From: Atopobium massiliense
Lineage (GTDB): Bacteria; Actinomycetota; Coriobacteriia; Coriobacteriales; Atopobiaceae
NCBI GenBank assembly: GCA_900343135.1
Contig: OPYK01000001.1
Location: 1 to 64,000, forward strand
Direction of reading: 5' to 3'
Length of the DNA stretch: 64,000 nucleotides
Part shown: positions 1 to 8,760 of the stretch, in pieces
Numbering within the stretch: position 1 is the first letter of the stretch
How the letters are laid out: each line of letters begins with the position of its first letter
Program-made: the position numbers and the translations under genes
The notes under the pieces: model-generated
Seen by the model: only the letters and a program-made list of their open reading frames with translations
The model's database searches: none
Told to the model about the DNA's origin: nothing

Positions 1-156
1 CTCAAAGACGAGAAAGCATATACCCCGATACATATGGAAACGCTGTGGTGTGGTCAGAACTACATCACAGCGATCCTTATCCTTATACAACAGAATAACT
101 TATTTACACACTTTTTGTCCTATAGCTCGCTTTTTTCTTATCCGCTTGGCGTATGT

Positions 157-165
157 TGGTATACT
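157..165 (+). promoter_or_regulatory. Extended -10 promoter element of the ClC gene
   Basis: TGG followed directly by TATACT gives an extended -10 (TGnTATAAT-like), which would start transcription near position 172. No good -35 is visible at normal spacing. The element matters for start choice: the reading frame is open from position 34, but codons before about 172 would not be in this mRNA. Confidence 0.5.
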
Positions 166-231
166 AAGGTAACAATCTGCTGGCGCGGCGTGCGTGAAAC
201 ACACCGTATTACAAAAGAGAATTGTATTATC

Positions 232-2067
232 GTGGTTAAACAGCTATTTCACTCACAGACAACGCCGCGCATGCTTACGCGACGAATTGAACATTCTATG
301 CGTACGGTACAGTTTGACTGCGCGGTCGCTGGTTTGTTCGTTGGCATAAGTGCCGGCGTGCTTATTAGTGCGTATCGTTACGCGCTTCACACGGCAGAGC
401 ACATGGTAAATCAGGCACACGTGCTCGTTCAAACATATCCCTCACTTGTCGTGCTGCTTGTTATTGCGTGTGCGGCGTTAGGTTTGTTTGTAAATTGGCT
501 CATTAAACTTGAACCCTTAACCTCAGGGAGCGGTATACCTCAAGTTAATGTTGAACTTCAGGGTTACATTCATAGTTCTTGGTGGAAGGTAGCTTCACTT
601 AAATTTATAGAGGGTATAAGCTGCGCTTTTGCGGGGCTTTCGCTTGGGCGAGAGGGTCCAAGTGTGCAGCTTGGCGCTATGTGCGGCAGTGCCATTAGTC
701 GCCTTACGCATCGTCATATCTCGCAATCGCACCTACTTATAAGTTGTGGCGCTGCGGCGGGTATGTCTGCAGCGTTTCATGCACCGCTTACAGGCTGTTT
801 ATTTGCGCTTGAGGAAATGCATCGTAGTTTTAACGCACCGTTACTGGTAGCTGCGTGGATTGCAAGTATTAGTGCCGATTACGTGTCGAGCACTCTGCTT
901 GGTGTTGCGCCCGTGCTTCGTTTCGACATTGTGCGCGAGCTTAGTCATTCATACTATTTGCTTGTAATTTTATTTGGTGTTGTGTGCGGGCTTTTGGGCT
1001 GTGTGCATAATGCGTGGATGTTCTTTTTAAGCGAAAAAGTATTCAAGCCGATCGACCGCGCATATCCGGGTCTTGTTCGTATTTGCGTATTTATAGCGTC
1101 GGCAGGCGTTATCTATGCAGTTCCCATGCTATGTTGCGGGGGAGACGCAATCTTTTCGTTTTTAGCTAATCCACATGCAGCACATCCTATTTGGTTATTG
1201 CTGGCGCTGCTTGCAGGAAAGTTTTTCTGTACAAGTATTTGCTTTTCTTCGCAAGCACCAGGCGGCACATTGTTTCCGCTCTGTACCTTTGGCGCACTCA
1301 TAGGAGCTATATATGCGCTCGTTGCATATGAAATCGTGGGCTTATCTGATGTATACGTTATTAACTTTATTGTGCTTGGCATTGCCGGCATGTTTGCCTC
1401 GGTTATACGCGCGCCAATATGCGCAGCAGTATTAGCATTTGAACTTACCGGCACGCTCGATTCGCTGCTTGCTGTATCTATTGTTGCTATCGTGTCATAT
1501 TTATGCGCAAATGCATGCCGTGTAGATGGCTTTTTTGAACATCTTACGCAAAAATGTGCTGCACGTATTCGTCAGCAACGCCGAGAAGAGCATATGCCGC
1601 ACGTGCGTACAGCTCATGTGTCTGCAGTAAGCGAGCAAACTGCAGAAACTACCAGCGAAAGTTCAAAAGGTGGTTCAAGTTCAAGTTCAGAATCACGTTC
1701 AATTGTGACGGTGGTAAACACTCAGAATGAACATCAGCCTAACACGCGTGCACAGGCGAACCCAGAAGCTACAAAAGCCCCTGAAACTCAACCGCGTGAT
1801 ATTAGAGGCCACATGCTTGTAGAAAACATGACAATTGGTCTTTACAGCGCGCTTGACGGCTGTGCATTGCGCGATACGCAGCTTCCAGCATACGTGCGCG
1901 TGGTGCTTATTGTGCGTCATGGTGAAAACGTATTGCCGCAAGGTTCAACGGTATTACAGCACGGCGACGATGTATTATTCGTGTGGCCGCGTGAACATGA
2001 ACACAGCGTGCGCGTACAGCTTACACGGCTTGTTCAAACAACGTTTACGTCTGATACCAACGCGTAG
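232..2067 (+). CDS. ClC-family chloride channel/antiporter with C-terminal TrkA-C domain
   Basis: Integral membrane chloride transporter, 611 residues from the chosen GTG. The ClC selectivity signatures are present in order: GSGIPQ, GREGPSVQ and GGTLFP. The gating glutamate in GREGP and the proton-path glutamate in the LEEM motif are both kept, which in this family points to Cl-/H+ exchange rather than a pure channel; the fluoride-type variant motif is absent. After the membrane part come a Ser/Thr-rich linker and a TrkA-C-like regulatory domain (last 75 residues or so). The start is uncertain. GTG 232 has a weak upstream AAAGAGA; ATG 271 and ATG 298 are alternatives. The frame is open back to 34, but a probable promoter at 157-165 argues against that start. 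The gene stands alone, tail to tail with trxB. Confidence 0.85.
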   Translation: MVKQLFHSQTTPRMLTRRIEHSMRTVQFDCAVAGLFVGISAGVLISAYRYALHTAEHMVNQAHVLVQTYPSLVVLLVIACAALGLFVNWLIKLEPLTSGSGIPQVNVELQGYIHSSWWKVASLKFIEGISCAFAGLSLGREGPSVQLGAMCGSAISRLTHRHISQSHLLISCGAAAGMSAAFHAPLTGCLFALEEMHRSFNAPLLVAAWIASISADYVSSTLLGVAPVLRFDIVRELSHSYYLLVILFGVVCGLLGCVHNAWMFFLSEKVFKPIDRAYPGLVRICVFIASAGVIYAVPMLCCGGDAIFSFLANPHAAHPIWLLLALLAGKFFCTSICFSSQAPGGTLFPLCTFGALIGAIYALVAYEIVGLSDVYVINFIVLGIAGMFASVIRAPICAAVLAFELTGTLDSLLAVSIVAIVSYLCANACRVDGFFEHLTQKCAARIRQQRREEHMPHVRTAHVSAVSEQTAETTSESSKGGSSSSSESRSIVTVVNTQNEHQPNTRAQANPEATKAPETQPRDIRGHMLVENMTIGLYSALDGCALRDTQLPAYVRVVLIVRHGENVLPQGSTVLQHGDDVLFVWPREHEHSVRVQLTRLVQTTFTSDTNA

Positions 2068-2144
2068 AATCCTTGCTGTGTATGTGCCATAACAAGATCG
2101 TCAGTTATCCAAAGCTGTCTGATTAAAATGCAGCGAACAAACAG

Positions 2145-2178
2145 CCCCGCGTAATTAAAGCTGCTTTATACACGGGGT
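2145..2178 (+). terminator. Possible terminator after the ClC gene
   Basis: Imperfect hairpin: CCCCG pairs with CGGGG and an inner AAAGC pairs with GCTTT. Only scattered T residues follow. It is weak but the only candidate for the plus strand here. Confidence 0.35.
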
Positions 2179-2209
2179 AGCGTTTGTCGTTTATTACTTT
2201 ACATAAGAT

Positions 2210-2257
2210 ATATTATCAAATTAAATAATAAAGGGGAGAGACTAAACGAAATCGCCC
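2210..2257 (-). terminator. Intrinsic terminator of trxB
   Basis: Read on the minus strand, AGGGGCGA pairs with TCTCCCCT (one mismatch), followed by TTATTATTTAATTT. It lies about 30 bases past the trxB stop. Confidence 0.6.
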
Positions 2258-2287
2258 CTGTACAACCTTTGCAAACAAACTGCGCGG

Positions 2288-3352
2288 TTAGCGTTGCTGC
2301 TGTGCACGCTTGAGTTCACGTTTAAGATTGCGCACGTAGGTTGCTGCCGCTGTTCCAGCAACAGCACCGTCGCTTGCTGCGGTTATAAGCTGACGCAAAC
2401 CTTTGGAGCGCACATCACCTGCAGCAAATAATCCTGGCGTTTTGGTTTCCATGCGGTCGTTGGTAATAATAAAGCCCTTGTCGTCGCTTTCAACAAGGCT
2501 ACCAACCAGCGTGCTCATGGGCTTTCTGCCAGCAAATACAAAAATACCAATCTCGTGCGGCGCGCAGGTAATCGTTTCTAAGGAATGATCTTTGGTGTTC
2601 TCAAGCACAATGCGGGTAAATGCATCCGACGTTTCACCTGATACTTCCTTAATTTTAGTGTTGTATGCGATGGTTACGTTTTCTGCTTCGTGCAGCTGCT
2701 GAACAAAACTTTCTTGCGCGCGCAATGTGTCACGACGCACAAGCAGCGTTACGCGTTTTGCAAACCGCGCCAAAAACAAACCCTCTTCGCAAGCAGAGTT
2801 GCCGCCGCCTACAACGTATACATCTTTTCCGCGATAAAACATGGCATCGCAGGTAGCACAGTATGAAATACCACGGCCAGTATACGTGCTTTCGCCCTTA
2901 AATTCGGCCTCTTTTGCCGTTGCGCCACACGCAATAAGCACACAGGTTGCATGATACGTGTGTTTAGATGTTTTAACTTCAAAATATGGTGCATCTTCGC
3001 TGTTTTGAGCTTCATGCTTAATAATTTCGCTTGCACGCTCCATACTCAGTTCAACGCCAAATTCCTTAACATGTGCTTTCATTTGCTCTGCAAGCTCATA
3101 GCCGTTAACATGCGGAATACCAAGGTAATTATCAATCATGTCGGTAACAATCATCTGACCGCCAGCCGATTCTTTTTCGAGAATAATGCAGTCTAACAGA
3201 GCACGCTTAGCATACAGCGCGCACGACATACCCGCAGGTCCCGACCCAATAATAACGAGATCTTTTTTGATAATTTCTGGTGAGTCAAGCTGTACCTGAG
3301 GTGTAGGGTGAGAGTTTGTGGGCTGCTGTTGATAAGTGCTTTCGATGCTCAT
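2288..3352 (-). CDS. trxB: Thioredoxin reductase
   Basis: FAD-dependent cytosolic enzyme that reduces thioredoxin with NADPH. The 354-residue protein has an FAD-binding GSGPAG motif at 36-41, the redox-active CATC at 165-168, the NADPH-binding GGGNSA stretch and a C-terminal FAD motif containing GLFAAGDVR. It carries about 28 extra N-terminal residues rich in Gln/Pro compared with typical members. The ATG at 3352 is preceded by a good AAGGAG at about five bases, so the extension is probably translated. No thioredoxin gene is adjacent. The gene is monocistronic, with its own terminator at 2210-2257. Confidence 0.95.
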   Translation of the reverse strand: MSIESTYQQQPTNSHPTPQVQLDSPEIIKKDLVIIGSGPAGMSCALYAKRALLDCIILEKESAGGQMIVTDMIDNYLGIPHVNGYELAEQMKAHVKEFGVELSMERASEIIKHEAQNSEDAPYFEVKTSKHTYHATCVLIACGATAKEAEFKGESTYTGRGISYCATCDAMFYRGKDVYVVGGGNSACEEGLFLARFAKRVTLLVRRDTLRAQESFVQQLHEAENVTIAYNTKIKEVSGETSDAFTRIVLENTKDHSLETITCAPHEIGIFVFAGRKPMSTLVGSLVESDDKGFIITNDRMETKTPGLFAAGDVRSKGLRQLITAASDGAVAGTAAATYVRNLKRELKRAQQQR

Positions 3353-3470
3353 GTATGCTCCTTATACCTATCGTTTAAGTTCTTTTATGCATATGGTGTT
3401 ACGTACACGGTAGCATAATACCCCACCTGCGCTGCTTCAAACACATATGCTCGGGGCGTGCGCGCATGTT

Positions 3471-3511
3471 CCATAAAAATGTCGAAAGAACACGAATGCT
3501 CTTTCGACATT
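3471..3511 (-). terminator. Intrinsic terminator of the uracil permease gene
   Basis: Perfect 12-base inverted repeat: AATGTCGAAAGA at 3478-3489 and TCTTTCGACATT at 3500-3511. On the minus strand it runs into ATTTTTATGG, a classic hairpin plus U-tract. Confidence 0.8.
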
Positions 3512-3548
3512 ACTGTTGCTCTGAGGCAGTTACTATATGGAACCTGTG

Positions 3549-4859
3549 TTATGCCTTCTTGCGAATAAGCGTTAACAGTGCGTTTAATACAATACCAAGC
3601 AAGGTTGCACAAGCCATACCAGGGATTTCGTAATCACCTACCGGAATAGTGAGACCGGCAGTTTCCATACCAACACCAATGATAATAACGGCAGAAGCAA
3701 TCATGAGGTTGTGGTTCTCGTTAAAATCAACAGCATTGGTAACAAGCATACGTAAACCATTTGAAGCAATAAGACCAAATAACAGCAAGCTTACGCCACC
3801 CATAACGGGCACAGGAATACTGTTAATAAAAGCGGAAACCTTAGGGCAAAAACCACCAACAATAAGCGCAAAGCCGGCCGCATACCAAAATACCTGTGTA
3901 GAGTATACACGCGTAACACTCATAACACCAATATTTTCGGCATACGTAGTTGTTGGAGGACCTCCAAGAAAACCGGAGATGAAGGTTGAAAGACCATCGG
4001 CGGCAAGAGACTGAGGAAGCATCTTGCGGAAATCTTTGCCAACAATTTCGCCAACTGCTAATAGGTGACCGATGTGCTCAATAACAACAACGATGGCTAC
4101 AGGTGCAATAAGAATAGCTGCTTGAATGCTAAAATGCGGCATTTGAACGGCAGGCAGGCCAAACCATGCAGCGTCGATAACACCCTGAAAATCAACCATA
4201 CCTAAGGCTGCTGAAAGCACGTACCCAACCAAAATGGCGAGGAGAACAGGCAGCGTACCCACAATCCCCTTGCAGCTTGAGAAAATCACGGCAGCAAGAA
4301 GCACAACCAAGCTTACAAGTGCGGCGTTTGGAATAAACACGCCGGTAGATGATGTAAGCGCCATTTTAACCGCGGTTGACGACAGACCAACGCCAATAAC
4401 CACCATGACGCAGGCAATAAGTACGGGCGGGAACAGCGCATCGAGCCAGGTTGTACCCACAAACTTAATAACTGCCGAAATGATGAGGAACACAGCACCA
4501 GCGCATACAACACCCGATAGTGCGGTGTGAACATTGCCGGTGGCGGCGGTTGCTACCAGGATAGGACTAATAAATGCAAACGAACTACCTAAGTAACTAG
4601 GAATACGGTTGCGCGTCATGAGCAAGTAGATAATGGTACCAATACCGGAACACATGATAGCGATATTGGGGTTTAAGCCGGTGAGTACGGGTACGAGTAC
4701 GGTTGAACCAAACATACTCATCATGTGCTGAATACCAAGCGGGATAGCGCGTGCTATCTCTACCCTATCATCAACGCCAATAATGTCTGATTGAGTGGGC
4801 TTAGCTGCGGGCTCATTGCAGGCATCTGACGTGCGCTCTTGTTTTAAGTGCGTCGACAC
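3549..4859 (-). CDS. uraA: NCS2-family uracil permease (UraA type)
   Basis: Proton-coupled uracil uptake carrier in the cytoplasmic membrane. The 436-residue product has the UraA pattern: QHMMSMFGSTVLVP near the N-terminus, GLNPNIA, the VIEHIGHL segment (substrate/proton glutamate) and GGPPTTTYAENIG (second key glutamate), with multiple hydrophobic spans throughout. I start it at a GTG (4857-4859), because AAAGGAG lies seven bases upstream; an in-frame start further upstream has no such site. It follows the purine permease gene but a hairpin separates them (4934-4966), so they may be separate units. I looked for a riboswitch and saw none in the short leader. Confidence 0.9.
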   Translation of the reverse strand: MSTHLKQERTSDACNEPAAKPTQSDIIGVDDRVEIARAIPLGIQHMMSMFGSTVLVPVLTGLNPNIAIMCSGIGTIIYLLMTRNRIPSYLGSSFAFISPILVATAATGNVHTALSGVVCAGAVFLIISAVIKFVGTTWLDALFPPVLIACVMVVIGVGLSSTAVKMALTSSTGVFIPNAALVSLVVLLAAVIFSSCKGIVGTLPVLLAILVGYVLSAALGMVDFQGVIDAAWFGLPAVQMPHFSIQAAILIAPVAIVVVIEHIGHLLAVGEIVGKDFRKMLPQSLAADGLSTFISGFLGGPPTTTYAENIGVMSVTRVYSTQVFWYAAGFALIVGGFCPKVSAFINSIPVPVMGGVSLLLFGLIASNGLRMLVTNAVDFNENHNLMIASAVIIIGVGMETAGLTIPVGDYEIPGMACATLLGIVLNALLTLIRKKA

Positions 4860-4933
4860 GGCTGTACTCCTTTCTCGTGCGAGATGCACGTAAATAGATG
4901 CACGTACATGCAAATGGACGGTATAGTTATGCC

Positions 4934-4966
4934 AAAAGGCTTTCCGAAGCCATCGAAAAGCCTTTT
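4934..4966 (-). terminator. Terminator between purine and uracil permease genes
   Basis: AAAAGGCTTT (4934-4943) pairs perfectly with AAAGCCTTTT (4957-4966). It lies about 20 bases past the stop of the upstream permease and ends in CCTTTT on the minus strand. Confidence 0.6.
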
Positions 4967-4988
4967 GGGTAACTGCTAATAATGTGTG

Positions 4989-6302
4989 CTACATAAGCAC
5001 GAAGTACACAACAAATGCTGCGGCTGCAACCCACATAAGTGGTTTGATTATCTTGGCTTTGCCAGTAATAAGAGCAATAAAGCAGTATGCAATAAAGCCA
5101 AAACCGATACCGTTTGAAATTGAGTAGGTTAATGGCACACCAATGATAACGCAGAACGCAGGAAATGCGTCTTGGATATTGTTCCAATCGATTTCAACTG
5201 CTTCGCTCATCATCATGAAACCAACGAGCACAAGCGCGCCGGCAGTTGATGCAGAGCTTACAACAGCAATAAGTGGTGCAAAGATGGCGGCAAGGATAAA
5301 AAGAACACCAGTTGTAATGGCAGATAAACCAGTGCGCGCGCCGTCTGCAGCACCAGAAGCTGCTTCAATAAACGACGTAATGGACGAGCAGCCAGCCAAA
5401 CCACCAAGTGCGGCAGCTGCTGAGTCAACGGTAAGAATCTCACGGATGTTTTGTACCGATCCATCTTCGTTAAGAAACTCGCCAGGCTTTGCAACTGCGG
5501 TTACGGTACCCATGGTGTCGAAAAAGTCGCTCATAAGAAGCGAAAATGCAAACACAAGGCAAATAGGTGTGGTGAGCGTTTTAACGATACCCATAACGCC
5601 TGCCTCGTCGGTAAGGAATGGCGCACCAAAACTAGAAAAGTCGAGCGGTGCAACAACACCCTGCGGCAAAGGAGTAACGCCTAAAGGAATACCAACCAGC
5701 ACCGAAATAAAAATACCGCACAGCAGCGCACCTTTAATGCGGAAGCTGTAAAGCGCAACCGTTGCGGCAATAGAAACCACACCAACAATGAAGGCGGGAT
5801 CGGTTACTTTGTTGAGGGCTACAAAGGTTGCCGGATTGGTAACAATGATTGAACCATTGTGAAGACCAATAAATGCAATAAATAATCCCAAGCCAACGGA
5901 GATGGCGTGACGAAGCGAAATAGGAATAGCATTCATAATGGCTTCGCGCAAACCACACAGCACCAAAAGCAGGATGACAACACCTTCGATAAAGATGATT
6001 GACATTGATGCATGCCAGTCGTTACCGGTAATAGTTGGTAATGTAAATGCTACAACTGCATTAATGCCTAAACCGGTTGCAAGTGCAATTGGGCGATTTG
6101 CATATAAACCCATGAGAATGGTAACAACACCCGATCCGATGCACGTGGCGGTAACAGCTGCGGTAATTGGAATACCTGCAGCAAGCATGAGAGCCGGGTT
6201 TACCGCGATGATATACGCCATCGCTAAAAAGGTGGTAAATCCTGATCGGATCTCCTGCGTAATGCTTGAGCCACGCTCAGCCATTTTGAAGAATTGTTCC
6301 AT
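4989..6302 (-). CDS. AzgA/PbuG-family purine nucleobase permease
   Basis: Twelve-span-type membrane carrier of the adenine/guanine/hypoxanthine family, 437 residues. The N-terminus (RSGFTTFLAMAYIIAVNP), the SDFFDTMGT motif and the GGLAGCSSITSFIEAASGA stretch are characteristic of AzgA/PbuG transporters. Substrate cannot be assigned between guanine/hypoxanthine and adenine from sequence alone. The start ATG has AAAGGAAGG upstream. The gap to dut is only about 60 bases and is filled by the dut terminator, so there is no room for a purine riboswitch. Together with uraA, nrdR and dut it makes a nucleotide-supply neighbourhood. Confidence 0.88.
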   Translation of the reverse strand: MEQFFKMAERGSSITQEIRSGFTTFLAMAYIIAVNPALMLAAGIPITAAVTATCIGSGVVTILMGLYANRPIALATGLGINAVVAFTLPTITGNDWHASMSIIFIEGVVILLLVLCGLREAIMNAIPISLRHAISVGLGLFIAFIGLHNGSIIVTNPATFVALNKVTDPAFIVGVVSIAATVALYSFRIKGALLCGIFISVLVGIPLGVTPLPQGVVAPLDFSSFGAPFLTDEAGVMGIVKTLTTPICLVFAFSLLMSDFFDTMGTVTAVAKPGEFLNEDGSVQNIREILTVDSAAAALGGLAGCSSITSFIEAASGAADGARTGLSAITTGVLFILAAIFAPLIAVVSSASTAGALVLVGFMMMSEAVEIDWNNIQDAFPAFCVIIGVPLTYSISNGIGFGFIAYCFIALITGKAKIIKPLMWVAAAAFVVYFVLM

Positions 6303-6334
6303 AACCTTCCTTTCCCATACCCTATAGAGAAATG

Positions 6335-6364
6335 AAAAAACCGATAGGGTTATGCCTATCGGTT
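6335..6364 (-). terminator. Intrinsic terminator overlapping the dut stop codon
   Basis: Perfect hairpin AACCGATAGG (6339-6348) / CCTATCGGTT (6355-6364), followed on the minus strand by GGTTTTTTC. Its 5' arm includes the first bases of the dut stop codon (TAA, 6363-6365). Confidence 0.85.
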
Positions 6365-6809
6365 AATTACCACTGGAGCCAAAACCTGATTCGCCTCTAT
6401 CGGTGGACGACAATTCATCCACTTCTACAAGGTTAACAATAGGAACCTGTTGTATGACGAGCTGTGCAATACGCTCGCCTTTTGTGATAACAATATCCTG
6501 TTTTGGGTCGAGATTTACGCAACTTACCAACAACTCGCCGCGATAATGTGCATCGATAAGACCTGGACTATTTGGCATAGACAAGCCTTGTTTATACGAC
6601 AGACCGCTGCGAGGCAGGACAAAGCCTGCATACCCATCGGGAATAGCAATTGCAATACCGGTATGAATGAGTTTACGCTCAAAAGGCGCAAGGGTGCAGT
6701 CTTCGTTTGAGCATAAATCTAAGCCGGCATCACCGCTATACGCATAGGATGGCAATTGAACCGTACTATCTAGACGTTTAATGGGCAGGCAGATGGTATC
6801 GATACTCAT
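6363..6809 (-). CDS. dut: dUTP diphosphatase
   Basis: Homotrimeric dUTPase that converts dUTP to dUMP and pyrophosphate, keeping uracil out of DNA and feeding thymidylate synthesis. All five family motifs are visible in the 148 residues: AGLDL (28-32), PRSG (66-69), GLIDAHYRGE (83-92), RIAQL (113-117) and the C-terminal P-loop-like RGESGFGSSG (138-147). The ATG overlaps the nrdR stop in an ATGA arrangement, so the two are translationally coupled. thyA and folA, the next steps in dTMP supply, lie at the other end of the window. Confidence 0.95.
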   Translation of the reverse strand: MSIDTICLPIKRLDSTVQLPSYAYSGDAGLDLCSNEDCTLAPFERKLIHTGIAIAIPDGYAGFVLPRSGLSYKQGLSMPNSPGLIDAHYRGELLVSCVNLDPKQDIVITKGERIAQLVIQQVPIVNLVEVDELSSTDRGESGFGSSGN

Positions 6810-7255
6810 TGTGACAAGCTCCTTAACTCGCGATTGAACTCATCGATATCCTGAAAGTCACGATAGACAGAAGCAAAACGGACATAGGCAACTTTGTCGA
6901 TGTTGATGAGTTTTTGCAACACCATCATACCGATTTCTTGCGAGCTAACCTCATATTTGCTTGAATCGCGCAGCTCAGCCTCAATTTGGTCGATAAGCGC
7001 ATTAATTTCTGTAAGGTCGACATCTCGCTTGATTGTTGCGGCCATTAATCCGCGACGGAGTTTTTCGTGACTAAACGGTTCGCGTGATCCATCTCGCTTG
7101 ATAACTAAAATAGGCATTTCTTCGCGACGTTCGTACGTCGTAAAACGAAACGAGCACTCTACGCACTCACGACGCCTACGGATAGCATCATTACCTTCAG
7201 AAGCACGAGAATCCACAACTTTCGATACATCACATCCACATTTAGGACAGTGCAT
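6806..7255 (-). CDS. nrdR: Transcriptional repressor NrdR
   Basis: Zinc-ribbon plus ATP-cone repressor that senses dNTP/ATP and controls ribonucleotide reductase genes. The 149-residue protein has CPKC (Cys3, Cys6) and CVEC (Cys31, Cys34) zinc ligands, followed by the ATP-cone (about 49-139). The start ATG is preceded by AAGGAG. It is the first gene of an nrdR-dut pair. No ribonucleotide reductase gene is in the window, and I see no clear NrdR box in the gap upstream (7256-7372). Confidence 0.95.
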   Translation of the reverse strand: MHCPKCGCDVSKVVDSRASEGNDAIRRRRECVECSFRFTTYERREEMPILVIKRDGSREPFSHEKLRRGLMAATIKRDVDLTEINALIDQIEAELRDSSKYEVSSQEIGMMVLQKLINIDKVAYVRFASVYRDFQDIDEFNRELRSLSQ

Positions 7256-7372
7256 ACATCTCCTTATCGTTAAACTCCACTAGTAACTTACCATGATACG
7301 CAAAATGGCATAGAAAATAAAACAACTTTGAAATCGAAAATAAACAATCTTGTAACAATGTGTGCTGCCTAA

Positions 7373-7936
7373 TTAATGCTGCGTAGGAATGATAAGAATT
7401 TGGCCTGGCGTAAGTGTGCAGCTTTCGAGCTTATTGTATTGCTGTATCCATTGGGCAACCTCCTCTGTGCGTATACGTTGTGCTGTGCTTGCAGTTTTGC
7501 AGTGCGTTTGCACAATGCTGTAAAGACTATCGGTGGGCTTAACCTCGTATGCAATTTTTGATGCCGAAGAAATAAACGACGTAGTGGCGTTGTGCTCCTC
7601 TGCGCGCGCATGATTGAACACAAGTGTGGCACATATAAACAGCAATGCCGCTGCAACGCAGATCATTACGTTGGCTGCACGCAGGCGCTGAGTGTTATGT
7701 GTTGTTCGTGTTGAACTTTTTATGCTGGTGTGTGCCGGAGATTTTGTTTGCTGGGTAATGCATGGCAACGCAATGACTCGTGCCTGGATGCATGCTACGT
7801 GCGATTTCAATGATGTGTTTGCCTCATGCGACATATGCGCGTACGTAGTCTCCTCGTTTAGTTTACGTGCGGAGGTATCGTATTGATAGGCTGCATGGCT
7901 GCCATAGCTAAGATGCGTGCGTATACTGTTTGACAT
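7373..7936 (-). CDS. Membrane-anchored LysM protein divergent from lexA (YneA-like)
   Basis: The product has 187 residues: a Ser/Thr/His-rich cytoplasmic N-terminus (about 1-85), one membrane span (about 92-110, with VMICVAAALLFICATLVF) and an extracellular LysM domain at the C-terminus (TDSLYSIVQ ... LTPGQILIIP). I use the ATG at 7936 because AAAGGAA precedes it. LysM proteins divergent from lexA are known SOS cell-division inhibitors (B. subtilis YneA, C. glutamicum DivS, M. tuberculosis Rv2719c). Placement and architecture suggest the same role, but sequence similarity outside LysM is not something I can claim. A long N-terminus distinguishes it from YneA. The shared LexA boxes at 8054-8090 could control both directions. 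Confidence 0.75.
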   Translation of the reverse strand: MSNSIRTHLSYGSHAAYQYDTSARKLNEETTYAHMSHEANTSLKSHVACIQARVIALPCITQQTKSPAHTSIKSSTRTTHNTQRLRAANVMICVAAALLFICATLVFNHARAEEHNATTSFISSASKIAYEVKPTDSLYSIVQTHCKTASTAQRIRTEEVAQWIQQYNKLESCTLTPGQILIIPTQH

Positions 7937-8053
7937 GATAGGTTCCTTTCTGGTTATAAGCGGCAAACTATGTTGTAATGCATAGTACACGATACGCCCG
8001 ACATAAAAGTTTTTGCAGGTAGATACCTATATGCCACAGGGTAAAAAATCTTG

Positions 8054-8090
8054 GAACATTCGTTTGCACACATGTGCGAACATGTGTTAC
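8054..8090 (+). promoter_or_regulatory. lexA promoter with two LexA (SOS) boxes
   Basis: TTGCAC (8064-8069), 18 bases, TACAAT (8088-8093) forms a sigma-70-type promoter. Box 1, GAACATTCGTTT (8054-8065), touches the -35. Box 2, CGAACATGTGTTAC (8077-8090), lies between -35 and -10. Both fit the Gram-positive GAAC-N4-GTT(C) pattern. Box 1 is identical to the box in the recA promoter, which strongly supports autoregulation of lexA. Confidence 0.8.
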
Positions 8091-8117
8091 AATTGATATA
8101 CGAACAAAGGAGGAGTT

Positions 8118-8759
8118 ATGCCAACAGGAAGATTGCGTAAACGTCAGCAAGAAATTTACGAATACATTTGCGAATATAGCGCTGTACATGGCTATCCACC
8201 ATCAGTGCGCGAAATAGGCGCAGCTGTGGGGCTGCGCTCCCCTTCTACCGTTCATACGCACCTGCGTGTTTTGCAAGAGTTTGGCTATATTAAGCGCGAT
8301 CCCAAAAAACCACGTGCACTTCTGCTTACGCCAACTGTTACCCACCAATCGGGCACCGAGGCTATTGTATCGGCACAAGGATCTATTAAGCTGCCGGTTG
8401 TTGGTAGAGTTGCGGCAGGTGTTCCTATTTTAGCTGCGCAAAATGTAGAAGAGTACATGCAGGTGCCGTCTACTATTGCAGGTGATAAAGCAGCATTTAT
8501 CCTGCAGGTACGCGGCGAGTCCATGAAAAATATCGGCATTAATAATAACGATTACATTGTTGTACAGCAGCAAGATACCGCTCGTAATGGAGAGATTGTT
8601 ATTGCGCTTATCGATAACGAATGCACGGTCAAGCGATTCTTTAAAGAGGAACATTACGTGCGTCTCCAGCCTGAAAACGATACAATGCAGCCGATTTTTG
8701 TAGAAAATCCTGTTATTTTAGGAAAAGTGATCGGCCTCTTTAGACGCGTTGTTTCGTAA
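8118..8759 (+). CDS. lexA: LexA repressor
   Basis: SOS master repressor and self-cleaving S24 peptidase-fold protein, 213 residues. It has an N-terminal winged helix (about 1-65) and the Ala100-Gly101 cleavage site within GRVAAGVP. The catalytic dyad is Ser135 (in GESM) and Lys172 (in CTVKRF). AAAGGAGG stands four bases before the ATG. It carries two upstream operator boxes and is divergent from the LysM gene. The next gene starts one base after its stop, so it is probably co-transcribed. Confidence 0.97.
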   Translation: MPTGRLRKRQQEIYEYICEYSAVHGYPPSVREIGAAVGLRSPSTVHTHLRVLQEFGYIKRDPKKPRALLLTPTVTHQSGTEAIVSAQGSIKLPVVGRVAAGVPILAAQNVEEYMQVPSTIAGDKAAFILQVRGESMKNIGINNNDYIVVQQQDTARNGEIVIALIDNECTVKRFFKEEHYVRLQPENDTMQPIFVENPVILGKVIGLFRRVVS

Positions 8760-8760
8760 C

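Noticed and set aside
34-231. N-terminal extension of the ClC protein from ATG 34
   Set aside because: The extended -10 at 157-165 would start transcription inside it, and the extra residues match nothing in the family.
5143-5751. Open frame of 202 codons opposite the purine permease
   Set aside because: Shadow of the permease gene, Ser/Ala/Pro-rich as expected for the opposite strand of a membrane protein gene.
6303-6338. Purine riboswitch upstream of the purine permease
   Set aside because: The gap before the gene is too short and is taken up by the dut terminator; no aptamer-like fold.
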